Part shown: positions 46,211 through 57,877 of the stretch, in pieces
How positions within the stretch are numbered: position 1 is the stretch's first letter
How the letters are laid out: every line of letters starts with the position of its first letter
Assembly: GCA_003254905.1 (NCBI GenBank)
Contig: QANU01068452.1
Coordinates: forward strand, 95,825 to 159,824
DNA from: Nissolia schottii
Lineage: Eukaryota > Streptophyta > Magnoliopsida > Fabales > Fabaceae
Length of the DNA: 64,000 nucleotides
Direction of reading: 5' to 3'
The notes under the pieces: model-generated
Told to the model about the DNA's origin: nothing
Databases searched by the model: none
Seen by the model: only the letters and a program-made list of their open reading frames with translations
Made by a program: the position numbers and the translations under genes

Positions 46211-48344
46211 AAGACCTTGTTTGTCCTCAAACAAGAGGTAATAGAATTATTTTACAAAAGAATTATGAACAATCAGTTATTGTAGTTTATTGAATTATTT
46301 CATGCAGTTCAAGCTTGAGACCTATGAGACATCATAGAATAACCTTAACATACATAATTACTTTGAATGCTATAAACAGATCACACTATCTAATGCTTTT
46401 TCAATCAAGGAAATTTATTAATTCACACCATGGTCAATGGACCAGTTCAGGGTGAGTGTTTCTCTCAATGTCACCATTGAATCACAATAATTTAAATGTG
46501 TTACCTGTCTCACAATTCAATCCAATAGTATGGTCATGCAAGGATCACAGAAGGGCTTTTAAGGGTTGTATTGTGGTCAGGCTACAAGGAAAATTGGTTT
46601 TTCTGGATATGCAAAATTTTTCTAATTAAGAGAGCATTGTTTACCAACTCCTGTTGTCACCTGTTCTTTTTCACAACATTGTTTTCCTCTTTTCCTCTTT
46701 TTCTTTTTCTCAATTCTTTTTCTTTTTCTCCTTTTCTTTTGTTTTGTGATTGAGAATAAGATTTTTCCTCCTTTTCTTCCTTATTATTTCTGTTCTTTTG
46801 ATTCAATGTGTGTTTGCTCCCACTTTTGCTCACCCTTATCTCCCCCTGAATTGGATCTTTGCACATAATCCAATTGAATGCCCTCTTAATAAGGGATTAT
46901 GTAACAACCAAGAAATTTCTCATGTTAGGCTCAAATGGGGTATCAAAGGATATTCCTAGTCAGGGTAGTCTTTATTTGGCCAAGTGGGTTGAATTCTAAT
47001 GAACAGAATGCCTTGATCATTTCCTATTCTTTCCATACAATTATCAAAATTAGAGACTCAAACAAATCCAATTGTGCAAAACAATGTTGATTCTCTCTAT
47101 CCCACTTAGGTCTAATTTCCTTGATTTCAAAACATGTTCAATGTTATGGTCATGCAAACAAGTAGATAAATGCATATTGACATGTTCATGGTAGCTATGT
47201 ACTCACACAGATCTATTATGGATTTTGAAATAATTGAATTCATGTTGTTTTTGTTCATGCATCAATTTCAAGCAAAGTAGCTAGTACTCAGTATTGTTTT
47301 TTAAACAAACAAGTCTTATGCAGATAGTAGACTAACTAAAGGAAATTAATTCAGGTGCTAGAAAATTAAATTGCTCCCTGTTTATAGTTCTGATGGTAAA
47401 TTCCTTGCATGTAGCCTCCTTGCAGTTTGGGCTATTTCTGTTTGAATCTGCGTGAGGAGATGGAGGCTCATCTTCCCTTTGAAAACTCATGCTCATCCTC
47501 CTCTATGTCTGACCAACAATGACTCTCTCTTTATACAATTCTTTGCAAGGCTTTTTCTTGTTGTTTTGTGGCCTGCAAAATAATTAGAAAACTCCTTTCC
47601 CATGGACTAACATAGCAAGCATTAGAGAAATCATATGATCAAATTCAAAAAATAATGTTTTCATTTTGAATCCTTTGCAGACAGAATTTCCTGCAACTGC
47701 GGTCAGAATTTCTCGCTTAATGTGGCCAGAATTTCCCACAATGTTTTGGATTCAAAATGAAACATATGTTCTTTTCAATTTTCCTGGTTTTGGTCAGCAT
47801 AAGATGCTTAAAATGAGTCCCTTTTTTTCAAAAATTTTCATTTTTAAACCAGCTAGGAATCTTAATCTCAGATCACGTTGCGCCTCTCTCAGACAATTGA
47901 TTGAAGGTTTAAAATTAGTCATTAGGTTGAAAATCTAAGTGCTTCAAGTAAGCGTTTGTTGAAAAAGATTAGCACTAAGAATTTAAATCCAATCACATGA
48001 TTTAGGTAAAACCCTTCAATTCTTAATTCATTTGGAAAACAGAATGCTCAATTCAATTTCAGGCTGCTGAGCGATCCAATTATGTCGCTGAGCGAGTGCA
48101 CTGATGAGCGAGACATTCTTACCGCTGAGCGGTCCCTGAATCTGATTCGGTTTCTTTTTGAATCTTAGCATTATTTTTCACCATTTTCCTAAACATATTC
48201 ATTCTTTTAACACCTTATTATTAATACTTAACTACTAAAATAGTAAAAACTCACAAACTCTGGGTTGCCTCCTAGGAAGCGCTTGTTTTACTTCGTTAGC
48301 TCGATGCTTGTTTCTTTTCGGTTCCCTTCTTCATCATTCAATCA
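46211..48344. other. Non-coding internal region of the element
   Basis: I see no pol motifs on either strand. There is a CT-rich stretch at 46670-46760. GCTGAGCG words recur at 48063-48150. In a full Athila-like element pol would lie here. Confidence 0.6.
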
Positions 48345-49766
48345 ATTGCCACGGCAGGAGTCTCTTGGGTTTGGTTCTGTATTTGCCGTAAAACTTCCCT
48401 TTTTCAGTTCTGCCATATCAGTTACCAGCTGTCCCAATTGTAATTCCAAACTCCTAATGGTGGTTTCATTGTTCTTCTAATTTAGCATTGTTTATTGCAT
48501 AAACTGATTCATTGTCTCCTCCAGTTTGGAGTAATGGTCCTTTGGCTGCTGGAACACGGACTGGTGATTCTGGTATGGGCGGGGTTGTTGGTACGGTTGT
48601 TAAGGAACCTTATTGTATGATGGTCCTGCTTCTTGACTCCATGGCTGGAAATTTTGTTGATTCGGCCCTCTTTGATAGTTGCTTTGGTAAGGCCTCTGCT
48701 GGTTATCAAGGAAGTTGACTTCTTCTTCCCTGAAATGACAATTACTAGATGGGTGGTCACCAGTACAAATGTCACATTGATATACCTGCTGCCGCTTAGA
48801 ATCGCGAGCTTCTCTGATTTGTTTCGGCAGCTCGTTCAAGGTCTTTTTCACCCCGTCTATCTGTTGTTAAAGCTGCTTGTTTTGAGCTAGAATAGCATCG
48901 TTGGCTCCTAGCTCCAACATGCCTCCTTTCTTAGGGGGTCCTCTGTGGTATTGGCCTTGTTGGTCAATCAAGGCCATGGAATCAATGACGGAAATTGCTT
49001 CCTCAGGTGTCTTGGACATAATTTGTCCTCCAGCTACTGCATCGAGCATTAATTTGTGCTGCTGCTGTAGTCCATTTCTGAAGATGTGTATTTGCGTTCT
49101 CGCATCAAATTCATGATTTGGACATCTTCGGAGCCTAGATTTGTATCTTTCCCAGGCTTCGCATAAGCTTTCTCATGCAGACTGCACGAAAGTAAAAATG
49201 GCAGTTTTTAAATCCATATACTTAGACTGAGAAAAATACCTTGCACAAAACTTCTCTTCCAGTTGATCCCAATTTGACAAGACATGTTGTGGTTGATCCA
49301 GTAACCACTCCTTGGCTTTTCCGATCAATGTCAGGGGAAACATCCTCAGGAATATAGATTCCTCATTAGCTTCAGACATCCCTTCAATTCTACAGAGTTC
49401 ATAAAATTTTGTCAGATGAGTGTACGGATCCTCATGATCCAGACCTGCAAAAAGGTTTGCGTACATTAATTGAACAAGGCTAGGTTGCATCTGAGGTAAC
49501 CTTTGGGTTCCAGTAATCCTGCTCATCTTTATTATGTTTCGAGGGGTGAAGTTAAAAAATCCCCTGTTGTCACCAGCTCCTGTGTTTTCAGCCATAGTTT
49601 CTTGTTGGTTGTTTTCTGAAGAGACTGAAGATGAAGAGTTTGCTTCTTGTTCCTTTCTCTGGTTGGCTACCTGTTTCTTTTTCTTAGTTTTGTTGTTGAT
49701 CTTCCGTGTGGTAGCCTCAATTTCAGGGTCAAATAGCAATTGATCTTTGGAAGCTTTACCTCGCAA
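48345..49766 (-). pseudogene. Athila-like gag, three or more nonsense codons
   Basis: The reading frame from 49766 keeps the Retrotrans_gag core: LMYANLFAGLDHEDPYTHLT, FLRMFPLTLIGKAKEWL, and NWDQLEEKFCARYF (about 49480-49220). A zinc knuckle follows: CDICTGDHPSSNC (C-x2-C-x3-H-x4-C, about 48780-48740). The tail includes SLELQLGQLVTDMAELKKG and NTEPNPRD near 48440-48350. That tail is characteristic of Athila-type gag. In-frame stops lie at 49173-49175, 48867-48869 and 48600-48602, and the last part is also shifted or broken. The frame is otherwise collinear. Gag forms the particle shell for reverse transcription; this copy cannot. Confidence 0.85.
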
Positions 49767-49910
49767 TAGCTAAGAAAATGTACACTAGCCAATAAGATTA
49801 GAACAAGAGAGTTTATAGATAAAATAACAGAATAAGAAACTATACAGTAATTTACAATTATTCACAATTGCTCAATTAAACAAAACTCAAGCTATGTATT
49901 TATGACGCAA

Positions 49911-49929
49911 CTCCCTGGCAACGGCGCCA
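49911..49929 (-). other. Primer binding site
   Basis: TGGCGCCGTTGCCAGGGAG on the minus strand starts four bases after the 5' LTR end. From family knowledge, this matches the tRNA-Asp type site used by Athila-like elements. Confidence 0.8.
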
Positions 49930-51110
49930 ATTTTGTTGAAAGCTTTTTACCACTCTCGTTGTTAATAACATATCCTTCTTTACAGCTTTCAGATCCTCAA
50001 GGGATCCAATTGCAGTATAGTCGGGTATAATCGTATCCACAGGGAGTTGCAAAAATACCGTTCTTGAGTTTGTTAATTAAACAATAAGGTAAAGGATTGG
50101 TTGATTGATACTTAGATAAATAAATAAACAACATAAAATTTAACAACATAAAAGATAAATAGGCAACAAATCAGAGGTAGATCCGGAAGCTTCTTGGGAA
50201 GTGAATCCTATTATAGTTTCATGTATCCATTTACTTAATACATTAGAATTATCATTTCTTTGATTCCTTGCCACCAGTTCTTAACTTGTTCATCTCTGTC
50301 GAGAGTGAAAAGATCATCAGGTGTCCCTTATTATGCTGTCACTTTCGTGCACAAACTTAACAAAGTAAACTAGCATTATTTCATATGTTAAAATGACTAA
50401 TAACCCTAACTCTATGTCTAGCAATTAGATTTATCAGATGAATTGATTTAGTTCCAACTTTATGTGCCGCTTTCGCGCGCAACAATCTTGTTTAGAATCA
50501 TGGTTTAGGTAGCTAAGCTAAAACAAACATTAAGCGTAAAATCGATTCAAGCAAATCATAGAAATTGATAAATTCATAATGCAAAAGTTACATGGATACA
50601 ATCATACTATAATAATCATCAAAATCCCAACAACAAGAGGATTAGAAATCCATCTTGCAAGAGAGAATCTTAGAGGCGAGGTGATGGACGCTTATCATGA
50701 CACGTTCTCACGCTGTCATGACAACGACCGCCGTGCTTCCTCGATCACTCCTGGCTCCTTCACTGGCCTCCTCTTTGTTGCTAAACTAACCTAAGACTTG
50801 GACTACAAGTGAAAACAAGAAAGGAATGAATCTGAACTATGGGATGATGCTTTTGAAGTGTAACCCTCGACCTTCTATTTATAGGCAAAATTTGGGGTCA
50901 CCGGTGAGCGGTTAAGTCATGTCGCTGAGCGATTAGGTCTTTTCTGCTGAGCGTCCAGGGTCATTCCGCTGAGCGGTTTGCAGAGCAGAGGCGGCTACAG
51001 GCTGTCATGGCAGCTACAGCTAGTGGCGGTGCCAATTTTTGCAGGGCTGCGCCAGCCTGTTGGCGGCTGCAAGTGGCTTGGTGGGTACGACCGCTGAGCT
51101 GCCTGGGTAC

Positions 51111-52988
51111 TGTTGAAAGCTTTTTACCACTCTCGTCATTTAAAATAATATATCCTTCTTTACAGCTTTCAGATTCTTGAGGAATCTAATTGCAGTATAG
51201 TCGGGTATAGTCGTATCCACAGGGAGTTGCAAAAATATCGTTCTTAAGTTTAGTTAATTTAAACAATAAGGTGAAGGATTGATAGATTGATAATTGAATA
51301 ATTAAATAAAGAACATAAAGATAAATAGGCAACAAATCAGAGGTAGATAAGGAAGCTTGTTGGGAATTGAATCCTATTATAGTTTCATGCATTCATTTAC
51401 TTATTACAATAGAATTATCATTTCATTGATTGCCCGCCACCAGTTCTTAACTTGTTCATAGCTTTCGCGCATGGAAAGATCACAGGTTTCCTTTGTTATG
51501 CTGTCACTTTCGTGCACGAACATAATGAAGTATGCCAGTGTTATTCCAGATGTTAAAACGGCTAATCCTTTATTCCAGTTACGGCAACTAAGAATTAGAT
51601 GAAGTGATTTAGTTCCAACTTAATGTGCCGCTTTCGCGCGCAACAATATAGTTTAGAATCATGCTTTAGGTAGCTAAGCTAAAACAAGCATTAAGCGTAA
51701 AATCATTCAAGCAAATCATAGAAACTGATAGATTCATAAAGCAAAAGTTACNAATTGACAAAATAGCAAAGGAACTGAGTGATCTTTTCATGCTTGCAAA
51801 AGATGCTTAGTATAAGAAATGATGACGAGAAATCAAAGAAGTGATAATTCATATGCATGGAGTGAATGGATATATGAAACTATAATATGATTCAATTCCC
51901 AACAAGCTTCCTAATCTACTTCTAATTTGTTGCCCATTTATCTTTTGTCTATTTACATATTTTAAAAATCGCTCTACAATTTCATCCACTATATTGTTTA
52001 ATTAACAAACTCAAGAATGGCTTTATTCAACTCCATGTGGATACGACTATACCCGAATATACTGCAATTCAATCCCTTGAGGATTTGAAAGCTGTAAAGA
52101 ATGATATATAAAAATGACGAGAGTGCAAAAAGCTTTCAACACTGGTCTGAAATGGGTGTGAGTCTTATATAGGTCAGACATTCCAAGATGTTACCAATAG
52201 TCATAAATACCCCCAACGACCACAAGGCCATTAATGCTCCAATGGCTACAAGGCCCAATGTACACATTAAGTCTCCAACTTTTATGTGCAACATATCTAG
52301 CCTAAAAATAAATCAAAAAGTAAAAGGGCCCATTGAACCTACATGCACAAGACGGGGCGGGGCGAGGTGGCGCATGTATATGTTATGGTTAAGCACAAGT
52401 TCACATTGCCTAGCCCAATACTAAAGTATTTATTAGTAAACTAAGTTTACTTATAAAGGTTCTCATGAAACCAACTCCAAACAATGTGGAACTTTGGCTT
52501 TCACCGCAACATACAGACTAAGTTTAAAACACTCTTCAAAGACTCAATTTTTCCAACAATTGCGATGCACTAACAATGTAAAGTGTTTTACACTGTCATA
52601 TAATTAAATCATTTTATATGCATGGCTTTTCAAGTAATGGGTGACAGAGTCAACTATTTTTACTTATATGACAATATTTGATTGGATGACATTGTAAAAA
52701 TATTTTACTCTATCAGTGAATTGGAATTAAAATCTTCTTAAAAACAATCACCTTCAATATATCTTTAACTAAATATGAGAAATTTACTATTAAATTAGAT
52801 ATCATATCTATGTACATTGTTTTGGTATAATTTCTTTTCTTCAAATTTAATTTTTTTTTAANTGCATCCGTCTTTAGAATATATCATAAATCCTACAAAA
52901 GTGGGGAATTTAGTCAGATATTTTAGGAAAAATTTAGCAAACAGGTGTCATTTTACTGGTTGAATCTGTGTAAACATGACACTTATCA
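51111..52988 (-). mobile_element. Family-2 LTR, interrupted by assembly joins
   Basis: 51111-51751 matches the first 630 bases (plus reading) of the LTR at 44772-46197. After the foreign block 51753-52861, the same LTR resumes at 52863 (TGCATCCGTCTTTAGAATA, as at 46069) and ends TTATCA at 52988. About 670 bases of LTR are missing at the join. The natural reading is one LTR with an unsequenced middle. Confidence 0.8.
51753..52861. other. 1,109-bp exact repeat of 54005-55113 between two n
   Basis: The block is flanked by single n at 51752 and 52862. I find it identical to 54005-55113 wherever I compared, with a constant offset of 2,252. It starts and stops in the middle of unrelated sequence and splits an LTR. 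This is most likely a misplaced contig, not a biological duplication. Frames inside it (such as the 78-codon one at 52188) are copies of those at 54440. Confidence 0.85.
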
Positions 52989-52989
52989 G

Positions 52990-54393
52990 TGTGTCTGGTT
53001 ATTAAGTGTCATATTTTAGTATGGTAAAATGACACTTATTTGCATGGTTTAATATTAATTTACTTACCAAATTCCCCACATTTGTAAGATTTTAATACAA
53101 GTCAAAGATGGATACAAATATTATAAAAGGATGAATGTCAAAGATAAATCCCACAAGAATGAGAAGCAAGGAGCAAAAGAGCTGAGAAGTGACAAACACT
53201 GAAGTGGCAACAAAGCTTCAGACCACTCAGCAGTCCCCTGAGCCGCTCAGCGGTCCATTACTTCAAAGTGAAGTAACTTAAGCGCGAAGGAAACTCTGCA
53301 AGCCACCCTGCAGCCGCACTGACAGTAATACTGACACCGCTCAGCGGCTCTGATAAGATAATGCCAGGTCTGCTTGTCAGAACTGACAAAACCTCATGGC
53401 GAAGTAACCTTCACGGAGAAAGACCGCTTAGCGGACCCTTGTAGCCACTGAGCGGCCCCTGAAGATTTTACCTGTAAATAAAGAACCGATGCTCTCATTC
53501 AGGGACACTTCAAATACATTCCATATTCACTTCTCATTCATTTTGGTCTAAAATTTTGTCTAGCTTAGCAACAAAAAGGAGGTTAGAGAAGGAGCCAGGA
53601 GAGGTCAAGGAGCACGGCGGTCCTTGTCATGACGGCGTGATAACATGTCATGGTGAGCATCCATCACCTTGCGCCTTTGATTTTCTCTTGTAAGATGGGT
53701 TTATAATCCTCTTGTTGTTGGGACTTTAATGATTATTATAGCATGATTGTATCCATATAACTCTTGTATGAATGAATATAGCAATTTCTCTTATTTACAT
53801 GAATTGGTTTTACTCTTAATGCTTGTTTTAGCTTAGCTACATAAACTTTATTTAAAACTGGATTGTTGCGAGTGAAAAACTGCACCACTGAGGTTGGAAC
53901 TAAATCAACTCATCTAATATTCTTAATTGCTAGAAATAGAGTTAAGATTATTAGTCGTTTTAACATCTGAAATAACGTCAGTTGCTTTGTTAAGTTGTGC
54001 AAGAAATTGACAAAATAGCAAAGGAACTGAGTGATCTTTTCATGCTTGCAAAAGATGCTTAGTATAAGAAATGATGACGAGAAATCAAAGAAGTGATAAT
54101 TCATATGCATGGAGTGAATGGATATATGAAACTATAATATGATTCAATTCCCAACAAGCTTCCTAATCTACTTCTAATTTGTTGCCCATTTATCTTTTGT
54201 CTATTTACATATTTTAAAAATCGCTCTACAATTTCATCCACTATATTGTTTAATTAACAAACTCAAGAATGGCTTTATTCAACTCCATGTGGATACGACT
54301 ATACCCGAATATACTGCAATTCAATCCCTTGAGGATTTGAAAGCTGTAAAGAATGATATATAAAAATGACGAGAGTGCAAAAAGCTTTCAACA
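52990..54393 (+). mobile_element. Solo LTR, family 2, plus orientation
   Basis: The LTR starts near 52990 with a variant end (TGTGTCTGGTTATTAAGTG) and ends AAAGCTTTCAACA at 54393; length is about 1.4 kb. It has the GCTCAGCGG words (53227, 53340, 53425) and matches 39460-44101 and the reverse of 44772-46197. It abuts the previous LTR head to head, so TTATCA and the new start form an imperfect palindrome. Confidence 0.75.
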
Positions 54394-54819
54394 CTGGTCT
54401 GAAATGGGTGTGAGTCTTATATAGGTCAGACATTCCAAGATGTTACCAATAGTCATAAATACCCCCAACGACCACAAGGCCATTAATGCTCCAATGGCTA
54501 CAAGGCCCAATGTACACATTAAGTCTCCAACTTTTATGTGCAACATATCTAGCCTAAAAATAAATCAAAAAGTAAAAGGGCCCATTGAACCTACATGCAC
54601 AAGACGGGGCGGGGCGAGGTGGCGCATGTATATGTTATGGTTAAGCACAAGTTCACATTGCCTAGCCCAATACTAAAGTATTTATTAGTAAACTAAGTTT
54701 ACTTATAAAGGTTCTCATGAAACCAACTCCAAACAATGTGGAACTTTGGCTTTCACCGCAACATACAGACTAAGTTTAAAACACTCTTCAAAGACTCAAT
54801 TTTTCCAACAATTGCGATG

Positions 54820-54970
54820 CACTAACAATGTAAAGTGTTTTACACTGTCATATAATTAAATCATTTTATATGCATGGCTTTTCAAGTAATGGGTGACAGA
54901 GTCAACTATTTTTACTTATATGACAATATTTGATTGGATGACATTGTAAAAATATTTTACTCTATCAGTG
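54820..54970. mobile_element. Small foldback MITE
   Basis: Ends CACTAACAATGTAAAGTG and, reversed, CACTGATAGAGTAAAATA form roughly 32-bp imperfect terminal inverted repeats with TTTTACACTGTCA words. That is a style common in legume MITEs. No clear target duplication was found. Its copy at 52568-52718 belongs to the duplicated block. Confidence 0.6.
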
Positions 54971-55535
54971 AATTGGAATTAAAATCTTCTTAAAAACAAT
55001 CACCTTCAATATATCTTTAACTAAATATGAGAAATTTACTATTAAATTAGATATCATATCTATGTACATTGTTTTGGTATAATTTCTTTTCTTCAAATTT
55101 AATTTTTTTTTAATTTCCTAAACTTTAAATTATTACCTCTAAAGTTATGATTAAAATGTTACTTAAAATTAATAATCTCTGTGCATAATATTGATCTTTA
55201 CTTTTCTTTTTCTTTTTTTAGTCTAAACCATACGTATCATTTTAAGAGAAGAAATCATGCTCTAGCAGGGTATGACCAACAAAAAAGCTCTCTCTTTCAA
55301 CGTATCTTTAACTTTTTACAATGTTGTGCAAATCCACATCAAAAAAGAAATGTGTTCATTTTTAATATCTTTCTCATTTACAAATAAAACGTATAATCGT
55401 CTCTTCAAGCTAATCAATCAAATATGATGAAGGTAAAATGATATATCCTTAAGGTAAATTTGATTAGGTTGAAAAGAAAAATGTGTTAGAGATGATTAGA
55501 ATTAAAATTGACTTTGAATCTTAAATTTTGTGTGT

Positions 55536-55625
55536 TTTTTTTTTATGAATCGAACCTAGTTCTATCCTGTGACCATAGTTTGTCTCTACTACTGTGCTAA
55601 CACCCTTGTTGGTAAATTGTGTATG
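55536..55625 (-). mobile_element. SINE-like tRNA-derived element
   Basis: The minus strand has a tRNA-type A box (TTAGCACAGTAGTAGAG, 55600-55584) and B box (GGTTCGATTC, 55556-55547) about 30 bases apart, followed by an A-rich tail (55545-55536). This is the internal promoter layout of SINEs. It is short and lacks a certain target duplication. Confidence 0.55.
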
Positions 55626-57877
55626 GAATCGCTAAAGAAATAGATTACGAATTGTAATTTTGAATATTATTTTATTTTTTATTTAAATTTGTGGTTTAAA
55701 ATTTAATATTGGTAAAAGTATAAATAAAATATTCCTTTCTTTTACAATAGTTATATTTTATTATAATTTCTTGTTATATGTTGTATCAAGTTTATTTCTC
55801 ACCATTAATTTATTTATTGCTTATGTTATGTATAACACTCACCTCATCAATTAATTGTGAGAAATGACGCATGACAACACGATAAGAAATCAACTTCAGA
55901 AAATCAACTCCTTTGTAAGAGAACATTGACCCAATTTAGCCTAATTTTGATCCAAACATAATTACTTGGGTTTACTCAAGCATATGGTCGACTACGAGTT
56001 TAAAATTTGGTCCGCCTAGAAGTCCATCCTATACTAGACCATATACACCCCTATCAATCTTTATATTTAAAATTTCAAAACGAATCAATTAACAAAAGAT
56101 GCACACTTAGCACTTATGACCCATGATCCACCTCAGCATGCTATCATGACCCAAAAATGGTTGCGACTTCATGCAAGGGCCCCTTTCCTTACTAAAACCT
56201 AAAACTATATTCTAGTCATATCGCGTCATCAATTTCTCATAAAAAATTTAAATATTAATTATACCAAATAATTAATAAATAATATGTTGCTCAATTAATA
56301 GACTGTCATGAATAATTTAATGAAATAAAAGAGCAATCATGTATAAATCTAGTGTAATACTTAGCAATTTAAATAAAACTACTGAAATAAATTATGTGTG
56401 ACATTCATAGATCATGCACGAAACATGATAGAAGCACATTTACTAAATAAATAAAAAGGACTTCTAGGCTAGATTGGCCTTCTTATTATATAGCAGAGCT
56501 CATCAATTAAAAATTCAGAGTAGCTATTAAACAAGAGGACTGACGACGATATCATCAACTGAATCTGAAATACAAAAATGCAAGTGTGAGTCATCAGCTC
56601 AATAAATATGACACATCGATGCAAATAAACACATAATAATAGTTAAATAATAATAATTACATAAACATATACAATACATGTAGCTATTTGCATCGACGTT
56701 GTCGAAACGAAGACCAAGGAGGAGCTTGCTCCCCACGAACCAGGACCTACTTCTAGTGGGTCAAGACTTGTTCTTGACCACTTGTGGTAACTGGGCCCAA
56801 CAAGGACTTGTTTCTAGCGGACAATATCTAAGTATGAGACTGACAACACCATCTCGATTTTCTGAGTTCACCATATATCAGCCCATTAATCGAAAGCAAC
56901 ATCATCAGTCCATGCAAGGTAGTTGTTCTGTCTAATCCCTGCTCCATATCACATACTAGTCATGCTATCTCAAATCATACATATTTCTCAACGATATATT
57001 AATCAATTTATCAAAAAGTTTATATTTCTAATTCAACAAGTAACAACCTATCGTGTTTCCAAGTTTCTTGATCATAACAATGGTGACGCTACACTTACTG
57101 GGGAACCATACCAAGAACCATCGCTCCCCTGAAGTCAGAGGAACACTAGCATCAACATCAAAGGACACTTGCAATAATTGATTGACACTGAAACTGACAA
57201 GGGTGAAACAACAAGCAATTAAAAATCGTCGGCACTCAAAACGGACGTTGCTTGCTTAAAACTGTTTGATGCTTGGAGTTGCTCGAACTCAAGAACACCA
57301 AACACAACTAGACATTAGTAGAATCACCCATAGCCATTGGCCACCTATGTTTAGTTATCTATTTTCAAATAGTATTTTTCAGTTATAAGTATCAATATTA
57401 AGTGTCAAAGAAGGAAAAAAACACAGTGACACTGATAAATAAATAAAACAACATATCACAATATAATTATTTTGAAAATAATAACAGATAAATTGAACAA
57501 CACATTATGTTTTTCATTCCCACTTTACTTTTTAACTAAAATTACATAACAAACTCTTACGTAACACTATTATTATTATTTTTTTACTAACGTAACACAT
57601 CAAAAAGCAAAACATAACATAATTAAAATAGAGTTTATTTTTTACATACCAATTTTGTACTTTATATGTCCATCAATAATATATAAAAAAAATGTCAAAT
57701 CATAATTAATATCCACCTATAATGATAGCTATACTTACAACTATTTGACAATTTTATGCATTACTAGTTGAATGTGATTTCATAGAAATTTAATAAACTT
57801 ATTATAATAACTTAAAAAATAAACAAGAACAAACAAAATCCATTAGAAGTGTCATTTCTAAAGTCTTAAGTTTTACC

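Larger units (their letters stand above)
44772..51110 (-). mobile_element. Non-autonomous Athila-like LTR retrotransposon
   Basis: On the minus strand: 5' LTR (49934-51110, lacking its first 272 bases relative to the other LTR), primer binding site (49929-49911), gag (49766 to about 48345), a non-coding stretch, polypurine tract (46210-46198) and a complete 3' LTR (46197-44772, 1,426 bp, TGATAAGTGTCAT...CTTTCAACA). There is no protease, reverse transcriptase or integrase in the 2.1 kb between gag and the PPT. The gag style and PBS point to the Athila branch of Ty3/gypsy. The 5' LTR is cut by the next LTR copy at 51111. Confidence 0.85.
54394..57736. other. AT-rich intergenic with small repeats
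   Basis: No gene is supported. It contains a 151-bp foldback element (54820-54970), a SINE-like piece (55536-55625), and at 56560-57140 a richer segment that reads like a retroelement remnant (GAGTCATCAGCTCAATAAAT, then CCACGAACCAGGACC). Short frames here lack any family features. Confidence 0.5.

Noticed and set aside
46571-46959. Frames around the TTTTC-rich stretch as pol remnants
   Set aside because: No protease, reverse transcriptase or integrase motif; the Lys/Glu-rich reading is a consequence of the CT-rich DNA.
52188-54676. Identical 78-codon frames at 52188 and 54440 as a conserved gene pair
   Set aside because: Identity comes from the 1,109-bp block between the two n characters, probably an assembly error. 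The sequence is retroelement flank with no domain.
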